Part shown: positions 1 to 7,363 of the stretch, piece by piece
How positions within the stretch are numbered: the stretch's first letter is position 1
Layout: every line of letters begins with the position of its first letter
Origin: JBAZMA01 sp041649995
Lineage (GTDB): Bacteria > Omnitrophota > Gorgyraeia > Velamenicoccales > Velamenicoccaceae
DNA: 9,800 nt
Assembly: GCA_041649995.1 (NCBI GenBank)
Contig: JBAZMA010000026.1
Location: forward strand, 1-9,800
Direction of reading: 5' to 3'
Program-made: the position numbers and the translations under genes
Notes under the pieces: model-generated
What the model saw: only the letters and a program-made list of their open reading frames with translations
Databases searched by the model: none
What the model was told of the DNA's origin: nothing

Positions 1-39
1 CCCCCCCTTTGCGGCGAATTGGAACGGATTTTTGAAGCG

Positions 40-600
40 ATGGAACGACATCTCATTCCCAATCGGCGCAAAAAGACGGCGGACGGTCCGGATCTGTCGG
101 CCATGCTGTCGGACGCGATGTGGTTCGACATTTTCGACTGCCTGCAGGTGCCGGGACGGGCATACGCACACAAAGATCTCGACATCGTTAAGCCAACGTG
201 TGCGATCCTTCCCAACCACGGACGGGTTGTGTGGTTCATTCGCGACATGGCGAGGTTCTCGCGCGTCTCGCGGCGCTGTCACGCGATCGCGCTCGCGTAC
301 CCACCATGGAACACCGTGGTGGTCATGCACAGGATGATGCGTCCAAACGGCGACGGACTGCACATTGCCCGGGCGATGCTCTTCCAACGCATCGCGAAGA
401 TCGCCAACAACGAACTCAAGTATGTACGCATCGCGTGGTCCACTGCGACGGTGATACACAGTTCCCCACGACACACGATGCTGTCCGCGGAAGAACGCGG
501 CGCGGTGCTCGCGGCGCCACACAAGTCGACGAAGCAGACATCGAAGTTGCTCCTAAAGATCCTCGCGCATCTCGGTCGTATTGAAGCTTCCCTCCACTGA
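40..600 (+). CDS. F-box-like protein, possibly 5'-incomplete
   Basis: I read this as a 186-residue protein from the ATG at 40. The frame is open to the window edge, so the true start may lie upstream. Residues 23-35 (LSDAMWFDIFDCL) resemble the first helix of an F-box, and residues 71-90 (ARFSRVSRRCHAIALAYPPW) resemble its second half, with the usual VSRR and terminal Trp. About 35 residues sit between the halves, longer than in a textbook F-box, so the domain is either interrupted or degenerate. F-box proteins bind SKP1 and present substrates to cullin-RING ubiquitin ligases; many giant viruses encode them, probably to redirect host protein turnover. The rest (91-186) is basic and has no motif I recognise, and no repeat substrate-binding domain is visible. 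The gene ends 25 bp from the stop of the convergent macro-domain gene. That it is a gene is fairly sure; the F-box call is moderate. Confidence 0.55.
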   Translation: MERHLIPNRRKKTADGPDLSAMLSDAMWFDIFDCLQVPGRAYAHKDLDIVKPTCAILPNHGRVVWFIRDMARFSRVSRRCHAIALAYPPWNTVVVMHRMMRPNGDGLHIARAMLFQRIAKIANNELKYVRIAWSTATVIHSSPRHTMLSAEERGAVLAAPHKSTKQTSKLLLKILAHLGRIEASLH

Positions 601-625
601 CGCTGGTGTTGAGGGGAAGAAGGGG

Positions 626-1099
626 TCATTTCATTTGTCCGCCCATGCACACGGTCACTGGTATTTCGAGGCAACCAAGTCTATTCGCCACGATCGGTCC
701 GACGTCCTCCCACCGTAGGCCGCCGTTCCCGCAGCCGGGCGGGGGCATCGCGATCGACGTGACGTGCCATTCGTGCACGTGTTCGGCGAGATACTCCAAC
801 CCGGCGTCGATCCATTCGAGCCTCGATCCCGCCCGCCAGTGATCCTTGGTCGGCAAGTTCACGATGCGTGTACCGCTGTGCGGATCGACGTATAGATATG
901 GTACGCCCGGACGCACCTCGCCGCGGCGGCATCGACGAGCGTAGTCCAGAAACATCGCCGGATAGCGTCGCTTAAACTCCAATGCCACACCCTTCCCCAT
1001 ACAACCAACGCAGTTTATTGTGTTGACATACGTCTGGGCATCGGCCTTGAATAGATCCCCGGCGTCGATCGAAACAGTCGCACTTTTCTCGGATGTCAT
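626..1099 (-). CDS. Macro-domain ADP-ribosyl hydrolase, TARG1/DarG type
   Basis: This 157-residue protein is essentially one macro domain. Visible motifs in order are GDLF at 14-17, VNTINCVG at 25-32 followed by MGKG at 34-37 (the ADP-ribose loop), NLPTKDHW at 81-88, and SIAMPPPGCGNGGL at 115-128 (phosphate-binding loop). The MGKG(V/I)AL-F-YP and N-PTK-HW signatures are those of the TARG1/DarG subgroup rather than MacroD. From memory, Lys85 sits where that subgroup has its catalytic lysine. Such enzymes remove ADP-ribose from acidic residues or, for DarG, from thymidine in DNA. No DarT partner is visible here. The gene is last in a minus-strand block, with only 6 bp between the nuclease stop and this ATG, which suggests a shared transcript. 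A viral role in reversing host ADP-ribosylation is inference. The fold call is secure; the substrate is not. Confidence 0.9.
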   Translation of the reverse strand: MTSEKSATVSIDAGDLFKADAQTYVNTINCVGCMGKGVALEFKRRYPAMFLDYARRCRRGEVRPGVPYLYVDPHSGTRIVNLPTKDHWRAGSRLEWIDAGLEYLAEHVHEWHVTSIAMPPPGCGNGGLRWEDVGPIVANRLGCLEIPVTVCMGGQMK

Positions 1100-1105
1100 A
1101 TTATG

Positions 1106-2224
1106 TTAGATTTTGCGTGTGGGTTCAAGTTGGCGCTCGCGCCACGCCACGAGCTCCTGCTGCAGCGCGCGGTCGACGGGGATCTCCTGCTTGACGATGG
1201 TCGGCAGATCGGGGTGCACGGGGATGATGAACATCCGCACGATCTTGACGCCCATCCAGCGCTCGATCATGTAGCAGTACAGGTTCAGCTGCACGAGCGC
1301 CTTGCTGTACTCGCACTTGTGCATGGCCGCCGTCGGCGTGCCGCGGATTCCGCGCTCTCCCCACTGACTCCGCGTCCGGAACTCCTTCCACCGTTTCCAG
1401 TCGACGAGCACGTGGTCGGTCGTGCCGTCGACGCGGAACAGGGCGTCGAACGTGCCGCACATGTGCATCCGGTCGTCGTACATGCACATCTCGGTGCTGA
1501 CGGGCACCAGTCCGAGCCCGCGCAGCACCTCGACGACCTCTGCGATGTGCTCTGGCCGCGCGACGACGCGATCGTACGCGTCGCGCGACGCGGCCGGCGG
1601 CTCTGGCGCGGTCGGGATGGCCACGTCTGCGCAGTACTCGCCCGTGTCCATCGTCCAGCGGATGCACGCCTCGACCGTGGCGTGCATCAGCGTGCCCAGC
1701 GCGGCTTTGTGCTCACCGTTTGCTTTCCAGAACTGCACGATCTCCGCGTCCGTCATCTTCCCGTACACGACATCCCGTTTGTCCGGGTTCATCGCGGCGA
1801 TGCCGCCGGCGCTGTCGAACTCTGGGAACAGCTGTGCGACCAGCGTGGTCACGCCCACGCGGTCCGGCCGCACGATCTCGACCGGTGGGTCGGTGTACGA
1901 GACGGTGTATTTGTGCCCCGCGGCCGTCAGGCGGATCGTCCACGGCCCGAACCGGTTCTCGCGGTCGCCGTCCGGCTCGACGACGATGGGCGGCCGGCGC
2001 GGTCGCTTGCGGTCCGGCGCGGCAGTGGGCACGGGAATGCCGTTGCCCTCGAGGATGTACTCGGTCAGCGCGAGCTGGACGTGCTCGGATGCGGGCAGCG
2101 ACGGCAAACTCGCGGCTATTTGTCGCAGTATCGCTTTGTATCGCCGTGGGGCACCCGCGGTGCCAAAATTGTCGCGCACGATGCGGGCAGCCAACGTGTC
2201 GTCTTCTTCCAACATCCCGTCCAT
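1106..2224 (-). CDS. PD-(D/E)XK superfamily nuclease
   Basis: I start this 372-residue protein at the ATG at 2224, which follows the purine tract AAAAAGGGGGGAAA. A TTG nine codons upstream is the only way to lengthen it here. The core shows a RecB/Cas4/lambda-exonuclease-like layout: VGVTTLVAQLFPEFD (123-137), an upstream GTLMH histidine motif (H181), Glu245, GTFD (D260), hydrophobic strand then DWK (D275, K277), and QLNLY (Q312, Y316). D260, D275 and K277 make the metal-binding and catalytic set, and Q-x3-Y is the usual supporting motif. The 'VTT...FPxFD' preface occurs in stand-alone nucleases of several giant viruses. No helicase domain is attached. Likely roles are end resection, recombination or processing of replicating genomes. 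It lies 43 bp downstream of TFIIS and 6 bp upstream of the macro gene on the same strand. Superfamily assignment is firm; the specific activity is unknown. Confidence 0.88.
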   Translation of the reverse strand: MDGMLEEDDTLAARIVRDNFGTAGAPRRYKAILRQIAASLPSLPASEHVQLALTEYILEGNGIPVPTAAPDRKRPRRPPIVVEPDGDRENRFGPWTIRLTAAGHKYTVSYTDPPVEIVRPDRVGVTTLVAQLFPEFDSAGGIAAMNPDKRDVVYGKMTDAEIVQFWKANGEHKAALGTLMHATVEACIRWTMDTGEYCADVAIPTAPEPPAASRDAYDRVVARPEHIAEVVEVLRGLGLVPVSTEMCMYDDRMHMCGTFDALFRVDGTTDHVLVDWKRWKEFRTRSQWGERGIRGTPTAAMHKCEYSKALVQLNLYCYMIERWMGVKIVRMFIIPVHPDLPTIVKQEIPVDRALQQELVAWRERQLEPTRKI

Positions 2225-2267
2225 TTTCCCCCCTTTTTCGTCGTTCGCCAATTTGCTTTTTTCACAT

Positions 2268-3005
2268 TCACAGGCGCCAGCGGCGGTTGCAGCCGGCGCA
2301 CTGGCAGAACACCGTCGACGGCTCGTCGGCGCTGCGGGTCTGCCTCTCCCAGGTCGCGACGCGGTTGCACTTGCACTTGCACACGATCGCGCCCGGCGGG
2401 GTGTCCTCCAGACCGGTCACCATCTGCGCCGCTGCCATGAGAACGTCGGCGGCGGCCTTGTCGCGCTTGCGCGTCTTCTCGGGGAGCAGTTCGCGCGACG
2501 TCATCTTGCACACGGCCTCGGGTTCGATGTGCCCGGCGAGGAGCATCCACCGCATGTCGCTGTCGATGTTCGCGAGGTTCGCGTGGAGCATGCGAACGTG
2601 TGCGCGGAACGCGCCGGGCACCGGTTCGTCGCACTCGAGCGTGCCGGCCAGCCTCACCGCGAGCTCGTACGGCGTCTGGAATATGTCGCTCGCCTGGCGC
2701 TCCTCGCGCATGAGCGCTTCCTCGAACAGGTCGCGGGCCTTCATGTACGGCGTGTGGACGATCTTCACCTCGGCCTCCGCGAACTGGCGTTTCCAGCGCT
2801 TCAGTAGGCAGCTGGCCGCCCACGCGATGACCGATCCCCAGCGCATCTCGCTCAGCGTGTCGACCGCCGAATACAGTGCCCGCGGCACGAGCGACGCCGG
2901 GGTCGCGCTGCGCACGAGGGTTCGCACGCACTTCAGCGCCGCCGCGCTGTCAAACCGGCCGGTCATCGTCGCGGCGAGCGCATTCACTTCGATCTGCGTA
3001 GTCAT
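2268..3005 (-). CDS. TFIIS: TFIIS-like transcription elongation factor
   Basis: This 245-residue protein carries the two essential TFIIS modules. Residues about 105-195 look like the polymerase-binding central domain, including HVRMLHANL, LLAGHIEPE and KMTSRELLPEK. The C-terminal 37 residues form a zinc ribbon with QTRSADEP (R224 S225 A226 D227 E228), whose acidic pair reaches into the polymerase active site to stimulate RNA cleavage, and end in CAGCNRRW. The length is close to African swine fever virus I243L (243 residues), and there is no N-terminal LW domain, as usual in viral versions. The first zinc knuckle is odd: C209-K-C211-K-C213 rather than CxxC. The protein should rescue backtracked viral RNA polymerase. 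The start at 3005 is supported by the tract CCGGAAAAAAT directly before ATG. It heads the minus-strand block and diverges from the AAA+ gene. Confidence 0.93.
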   Translation of the reverse strand: MTTQIEVNALAATMTGRFDSAAALKCVRTLVRSATPASLVPRALYSAVDTLSEMRWGSVIAWAASCLLKRWKRQFAEAEVKIVHTPYMKARDLFEEALMREERQASDIFQTPYELAVRLAGTLECDEPVPGAFRAHVRMLHANLANIDSDMRWMLLAGHIEPEAVCKMTSRELLPEKTRKRDKAAADVLMAAAQMVTGLEDTPPGAIVCKCKCNRVATWERQTRSADEPSTVFCQCAGCNRRWRL

Positions 3006-3016
3006 ATTTTTTCCGG
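3006..3016 (-). promoter_or_regulatory. CCGGAAAAAAT tract at TFIIS start
   Basis: On the minus strand CCGGAAAAAAT ends directly against the TFIIS ATG. A matching CGGAAAAA joins the ATG of the membrane-protein gene at 7819, and CCGGA9 recurs at 3085-3097. The repetition in front of starts suggests a promoter element or A-rich leader, comparable to late promoters of poxviruses in which transcription begins in A residues at the ATG. That comparison is inference. Confidence 0.45.
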
Positions 3017-3114
3017 TGCGTCCGTCCGTGTGGATGGTCTTGTTCGGGGGGGGGGGAAGGTCTGTGCCGAAGGCTGCGACGTTCTTTTTTTTTCCGGTTC
3101 ACGGTGTCCGCGGT

Positions 3115-3132
3115 TTTTTTCCACGGAAAAAA
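3115..3132. repeat. Inverted repeat TTTTTTCC-AC-GGAAAAAA
   Basis: Perfect 8-bp arms (3115-3122 and 3125-3132) flank a 2-bp centre. The arms consist of the same T-tract-CC element found before gene starts, so this could be a symmetric binding site. It lies midway in the divergent region. Confidence 0.6.
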
Positions 3133-3231
3133 TATCCACAATTGGCCGGGGAACAAAAAATGCGAATTCCGATTCGGCAACAACCTCGCGCAATTCGCCA
3201 GGTGTCTATGCGTTCGTAAAAAAAAGGTAGG

Positions 3232-3250
3232 CACGAATAACACGAATTAA
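3232..3250 (+). repeat. Tandem CACGAAT repeat before the AAA+ gene
   Basis: CACGAATAA (3232-3240) is followed immediately by CACGAATTAA (3241-3250), ending 12 bp before the ATG at 3263. Two copies of a 7-bp core could be a binding site or chance duplication. Confidence 0.4.
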
Positions 3251-3262
3251 ACCTCCCTGCAG

Positions 3263-6200
3263 ATGAGTTCGAACGATGGTACGATGCCCGGGGAGATGAA
3301 GTGGCCGCAGATCGGCACACCCGTCGCGAGCGTCGACGACGTGCAACAGACGGTCGTGCTCTCGGTCGACGCGACCGAGATATCCGGCCCGATGTTCCGC
3401 GGGTTCAACCAATCCGACCGCGCGCGCGCCAAGATGGCGCTGATCGATCTGCTGACGCGCGTCGCGCTGACTGAGATATACGATCCCCAGCCCGGCCCCG
3501 CGGCGCCCGCCGTCGGCGGGGGCGGGCCCCGGCCAGCCCCCGTCAGCCGGCCGAGGCACGCGCCGCCAGAGGTGCTGTACGAGGCGCTGCGCGACGACGC
3601 GTACAACTTTGTCGGGTGGCGCGTGTACTTTGTATCGCATGCCCCCTCCACCGAGTTCAGCTTTGGCGCGGGGCTGGACCGGCTGTTTGACGAGAACCGC
3701 GCGAGGCGCAAGGCGGAGCTGCGGCGCGGCGGGCGCTCGGGGTCGGTGGCACAGGCGCGCGACGTTGGCTCGGCCGTGAGCACGTCGGTCGACGGCATCT
3801 CGCTGCGCGTCGTGAGCCGCGACACGCTCTACGCCTTCCTGTGCCTGGTCGACGAGGAGTTCCGCGTGAACCAGTTCGCGTCGGTCGCCAACCGCCCGCT
3901 GGACTACGCGACCAACCCGGGGAACCCGGCGCTGAAGTTCGGGCTTGCGCGCGAGATCGAGCGGCCCGGGTGGCCGGCGGACGCCACCCCGCGTGAGCGG
4001 TCCCGGCGGTTCTCCGAGTACATCCGCGCGCCCGGCAGCGGCCGGTCGGCGATCGCCGCGGCGTCTGCGTTCAACGCGCACGATCCCGGCGCCGTCGGCG
4101 ACGGCACGTCGACGCAGGCGTACACGCTCACGTTCCCGTATCCGGAGGACGTGTACCTCGTGATGCCGTTCATGCTCGAGAAGCTGTGGTCGCTCCCGCG
4201 GCCCGAGCAGTGCGTGGTGGACCCGGACGCGGTCGGCGCCGGGATGGCGAACATCCTGTTTGGCGCCGCCGCGGCGGTGGAGAGCCGCGTGTCGCACATC
4301 GAGATGATGATGGCGGAGCGCGACTGGGAGACGCGCATGAGCCTCGAGAACCGCACGCAGGCCGAGGAGCTGCGCCGCCGGTTCGCGGCCGGGCCGGCCG
4401 ACACCGACGCCCGGCGGGCGGAGCTGGCCGATCTGCTCAAGACCGCCCTCGCAAAGCACGCGCAGGACGCGTTCGCGCGGTACGTGACGGCGTTCCGGAG
4501 CGTGGATCCGGCGGTCTGCACCCCGGAGATGCTCGAGATCCGCAAGTACTACGTCGGCCTGCTCGACGGCAACGGCACGAACGGCCTGCCGACGCTCCGG
4601 CGCGACTTCAAGGCGATCGACCCGACGATCGGCCCGTTTGGCAACTACTTCATGCACATCCGCACGTTCGTCGACAACGTCATGCGGACGTACTCCACGC
4701 ACCCGCACTTTGACATCCTGATGATGGTCGCGCTGCAAGCGTACCACCACAACTTTGACGAGCTGCAGTTCAGCATGCTGCTCCCGGGCATGAGCGGGGC
4801 CTCCAAATCGTGGCTGCTGAAGATGCTGAAGCGGTGCTTCATCATGGGCACGGTCACGATGCAGACGAGCAAGTCGGACAAGGCCGACCGGACGGCAAAC
4901 ACCAACCTCAACGACTGCATAATACTCGAGGAGGAGGTGCGGCAGTCGCTGCTCGGGCTCGGCTACGGGCGCAACGCCCAGCCGGACGACTCGTACCAGA
5001 AGGCCGCGATGGGCTCGGGGTACGCGCTCATCACCATGAACCGGCCGACGGCGGACGGTCGCCAGCGCGAGACGTTCCGGTTCATCATCCCGATGAACTG
5101 CGTGTACATCGGGGCGTCGAACGATCCGTTCACGAACGTGTCTGACGCCATGTCGCAGCGGCTCATGGTGCTCGCGTGCAACTCGATCACCCGCGACGGG
5201 ATCGACCCGACCGCGTTCTTTGACGGCGCGTGGTTCAAGGATCCCGAGGCGGAAGCCATCGCGATCGAGCGCATCCGCATCGTCCAGGCGCTCGTGTTCC
5301 TCACCGAGAAGCTCATCAAGGTCGGCGCGTTCCGCGACGTGGACATGACGATCGCGGGCAACTTTGCCGCCGAGTTCAGCGCGGTGCTCAAGGCGCACGA
5401 CATCCCGTACGTGTACCGCGACATCTACCGCTTCCGCAACATCTGCCGGACGATGGCCATCGTCGACGCCGTCAACCGGCTGTTCCTCTGCGCCGGCTCG
5501 GCGATCCCGATGGACGCGCCGTGGACCGACAACTTCCTCCGCGCGATCGAGCCGCTGCTCGTCACGACGACGGAGACGTGCACCATGGCCCTGTCGATGA
5601 TGTGCCAGATGCTCGTGCCCGACTTCCAGCAGGCCGTCATCCGGGCCGCGATCACCGGGTGCGACACCAACGTGCCAGAGGACACCGCGACGACGTGCCC
5701 GAGCACGCTGTACATGGCGCCGGAGACGGCGCAGGCGCTGTCGTCGGCCGGCGGGCGTCTCGGCGCGGCGCACCGGCGAGCCGGCGCGACGGCGGCGCCC
5801 GCGGCTCCCACGGCGCCGGCGGCGGACATCACGGACGCGGAGCGTCGGATGGGCGTCGCGACCGTCGACCCGCCGGCGGCGAGCGCGCCCCCGCTGCGGT
5901 TCAACGCGTACGACTACATCCTGCTGTCGGGCGACGTGAACCGGGTCGTGGACGCGGTGGTGCGCACGATCATGCCGAAGCCGCCGATACAGCTCATCCG
6001 GCAGCTGTTCAAGAAGCTGCAGACCACGACCATACAGGCCAGGAACAGGAACCCCGACGGCGACGTGATCGCCGGAATGGACGGCCAACCGCGGCGGCAG
6101 GGCGTCCTGGACTTCATGTTCCAGTCGCAGCAGGCGGGAACGCACCCGATCAGGGCGCTCATCGCCGACCAGACGGTGCGCGGTCAGCACGTGACGTACA

Positions 6201-7234
6201 TCGCGCAGGATCTGCTGATCCAGGAAGGCGCGACGCCGATGACCATCCTGCTCGCGACGGTGTCGCGACTGTGCAACAAGCACACGACCCCGGCGCGCCT
6301 GGTCACGGTCTTTCCGCTCCGCGTGCGCATCCCCAACCCCGACGCGCTGATGAAGAACTTTGAGGCAGAGTTCGCCGCGCTGACCATTGCCGACCGCGTG
6401 GCGCCGACCGTCGACGTGGCGTCTCCGCCGGCGGCGACCGGCGGGTTCGTGCAGGAGTTTCCGCAGATCCACAGCATCGTGACGATCAAACCCGATCCGC
6501 GAAGGTGCTCGGAGATCGTGACCATCAACGCGCCCAACGAAGCGACGGACGCGGCGCTGTACTGCAGCGTGCACGGCTCGGCGCCGCCGCACACGGTGGA
6601 CATCGTGCTGCTGAACTACGACGTGGAGACCCGCGCGTTCTTCGATCGCATCGGGACGATCCCGTTTCCCGACGACGTCAAGGAGTACGCGATGACCGCC
6701 ATCCCGTATTACCACAACCGGGTCGAGGCGAAGATCGCCTCGCGCCTCGGGTCGAAGGAGTGCCCGCGCGATTTCGTGCGCGCGTACCTGCGCAACGAGG
6801 TCCGCCGACGCGGGGACCACTCGTCCGCGCCCACCGTCGAGTGCGCGATGATCTCGGCCGTCAAGGCGGCCGCCGATCCCGAGGCGTTTGCCGAGGAGCT
6901 GCTGTCCTCGCGGTATCCCGACATGGTCGTGCAGCCGCCGCCGCCACCGGTCGAACCGACGCCGGTGCGAGCCGCGGCCGAGCCGGGCGGATCCCGGATG
7001 CAGGTTCTCGTCCGCCAGCAGCAACAGCAGCGCGCCGCGGCGCAGCCGTGCGTCGTCGCCACCGCGGCCACGACGACGCTGTTGTTCAGCCCGGACACCG
7101 CGCGGCACTGCGGGGCATCGGGAGACGAGAGCGACGACGGGACCCCGCCTACGGAAAAGCGCGCCCACGCCCCGCCGGCCAGCGCACAGGAGGAGTGGGT
7201 GGGCATGCCGTACACGAGCGAAGAGGATGACTAA
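3263..7234 (+). CDS. Large AAA+/SF3-like P-loop ATPase, D5-like helicase candidate
   Basis: The protein has 1323 residues. The ATPase core shows Walker A G509-M-S-G-A-S-K515-S516, hydrophobic Walker B CIILEE (552-557) with tandem acidic residues, a sensor-type strand VYIGASND with N620, and an SQRL arginine-finger candidate (R633). The Walker A, Walker B, sensor Asn and Arg order fits AAA+/SF3 ATPases such as the poxvirus D5 primase-helicase, but GMSGASKS departs from the usual GxxGxGK and I see no primase motif. The N-terminal 500 residues are unrecognised, with a charged coiled-coil-like helix near 342-405. An Ala/Pro-rich linker (about 829-876) leads to a C-terminal region of about 350 residues, then PPPPP near 1225, QQQQQ near 1251 and an acidic tail ending SEEDD. 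A role in viral DNA replication or genome packaging is inference. Its codons avoid TTA, CTA and TCA completely, leaving the opposite strand open throughout. Confidence 0.8.
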   Translation: MSSNDGTMPGEMKWPQIGTPVASVDDVQQTVVLSVDATEISGPMFRGFNQSDRARAKMALIDLLTRVALTEIYDPQPGPAAPAVGGGGPRPAPVSRPRHAPPEVLYEALRDDAYNFVGWRVYFVSHAPSTEFSFGAGLDRLFDENRARRKAELRRGGRSGSVAQARDVGSAVSTSVDGISLRVVSRDTLYAFLCLVDEEFRVNQFASVANRPLDYATNPGNPALKFGLAREIERPGWPADATPRERSRRFSEYIRAPGSGRSAIAAASAFNAHDPGAVGDGTSTQAYTLTFPYPEDVYLVMPFMLEKLWSLPRPEQCVVDPDAVGAGMANILFGAAAAVESRVSHIEMMMAERDWETRMSLENRTQAEELRRRFAAGPADTDARRAELADLLKTALAKHAQDAFARYVTAFRSVDPAVCTPEMLEIRKYYVGLLDGNGTNGLPTLRRDFKAIDPTIGPFGNYFMHIRTFVDNVMRTYSTHPHFDILMMVALQAYHHNFDELQFSMLLPGMSGASKSWLLKMLKRCFIMGTVTMQTSKSDKADRTANTNLNDCIILEEEVRQSLLGLGYGRNAQPDDSYQKAAMGSGYALITMNRPTADGRQRETFRFIIPMNCVYIGASNDPFTNVSDAMSQRLMVLACNSITRDGIDPTAFFDGAWFKDPEAEAIAIERIRIVQALVFLTEKLIKVGAFRDVDMTIAGNFAAEFSAVLKAHDIPYVYRDIYRFRNICRTMAIVDAVNRLFLCAGSAIPMDAPWTDNFLRAIEPLLVTTTETCTMALSMMCQMLVPDFQQAVIRAAITGCDTNVPEDTATTCPSTLYMAPETAQALSSAGGRLGAAHRRAGATAAPAAPTAPAADITDAERRMGVATVDPPAASAPPLRFNAYDYILLSGDVNRVVDAVVRTIMPKPPIQLIRQLFKKLQTTTIQARNRNPDGDVIAGMDGQPRRQGVLDFMFQSQQAGTHPIRALIADQTVRGQHVTYIAQDLLIQEGATPMTILLATVSRLCNKHTTPARLVTVFPLRVRIPNPDALMKNFEAEFAALTIADRVAPTVDVASPPAATGGFVQEFPQIHSIVTIKPDPRRCSEIVTINAPNEATDAALYCSVHGSAPPHTVDIVLLNYDVETRAFFDRIGTIPFPDDVKEYAMTAIPYYHNRVEAKIASRLGSKECPRDFVRAYLRNEVRRRGDHSSAPTVECAMISAVKAAADPEAFAEELLSSRYPDMVVQPPPPPVEPTPVRAAAEPGGSRMQVLVRQQQQQRAAAQPCVVATAATTTLLFSPDTARHCGASGDESDDGTPPTEKRAHAPPASAQEEWVGMPYTSEEDD

Positions 7235-7239
7235 AAAAA
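7233..7239 (-). terminator. T7 RNA polymerase III-type terminator
   Basis: On the minus strand seven T residues follow the tRNA-like body by 9 nt. A run of four or more Ts on the non-template strand is enough to stop RNA polymerase III. The tract overlaps the TAA stop codon of the convergent AAA+ gene. Confidence 0.55.
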
Positions 7240-7248
7240 TGGACGTGT

Positions 7249-7318
7249 CCGGACTCTGGATTCGAACCAGTTCCGCCAGCACCCTTGCCGGAATGCAACC
7301 ATCTACACCACTTTCCGG
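7249..7318 (-). ncRNA. tRNA-like RNA with Pol III A and B boxes
   Basis: On the minus strand a 70-nt body reads like a tRNA. An A box TGGTGTAGATGG (7310-7299) fits TRGYnnARnnGG exactly, and a B box GGTTCGAATCC (7268-7258) fits GGTTCGAnnCC exactly, 30 nt apart. The D stem GTGT/GCAT (with G-U pairs), a middle stem CCGGC/GCTGG around AAGGGT, and a T arm CTGG-TTCGAAT... closing with CCAG can be drawn, plus an acceptor-like CCGGA/TCCGG. It departs from a working tRNA: the middle loop has six bases with no U33, the lower acceptor does not pair, and spacing is off by one or two bases. A T7 terminator follows. I read it as a degenerate tRNA or a tRNA-derived viral Pol III RNA; if the loop is read by position the anticodon would be GGG (Pro), but I do not trust that. 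Confidence 0.6.
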
Positions 7319-7363
7319 GCAGTCCAAAAGAAAATACACCGCGATCTCTTTTTTTCCCCATAT

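Larger units (their letters stand above)
3006..3262. promoter_or_regulatory. Divergent intergenic promoter region with A/T tracts
   Basis: This 257-bp stretch separates the TFIIS start from the AAA+ start and holds no convincing gene. It contains a G11 run (3046-3056), T6, T9 and T7 tracts each followed by CC (3007-3014, 3085-3095, 3114-3122), an inverted repeat (3115-3132), a 19-codon open frame beginning after a CAAAAA tract (3160-3219), an A8 tract (3218-3225) and a tandem CACGAAT repeat (3232-3250). Composition is far more AT-rich than the flanking genes. It presumably drives both genes; which element serves which gene is not known. Confidence 0.6.

Noticed and set aside
1103..2440. A 445-codon plus-strand frame opposite the nuclease and the 3' end of TFIIS
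   Set aside because: It is in codon register with the nuclease gene, whose catalytic motifs are convincing; the translation is a low-complexity shadow.
6943..7030. CCG and CAG repeats as a mobile or expanded repeat
   Set aside because: They encode short Pro and Gln runs in the low-complexity tail of the AAA+ protein with mixed codons, as usual for GC-rich viral genes.
7249..7318. A functional tRNA-Pro(GGG)
   Set aside because: Reading the middle loop by position gives GGG, but the loop has six bases without U33 and the acceptor stem pairs poorly, so decoding is unlikely.
3206..7339. A 1377-codon open frame antisense to the whole AAA+ gene
   Set aside because: Its codons are in register with the sense codons, so it stays open simply because the sense gene uses no TTA, CTA or TCA codons, as expected with strong GC bias at third positions. 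Its protein is Arg/His/Val-rich with no motif.
7349..7355. T7 tract as a poxvirus-like TTTTTNT termination signal for the AAA+ gene
   Set aside because: It fits the pattern, but poly-T tracts are frequent in every intergenic gap here, so a single case proves nothing.
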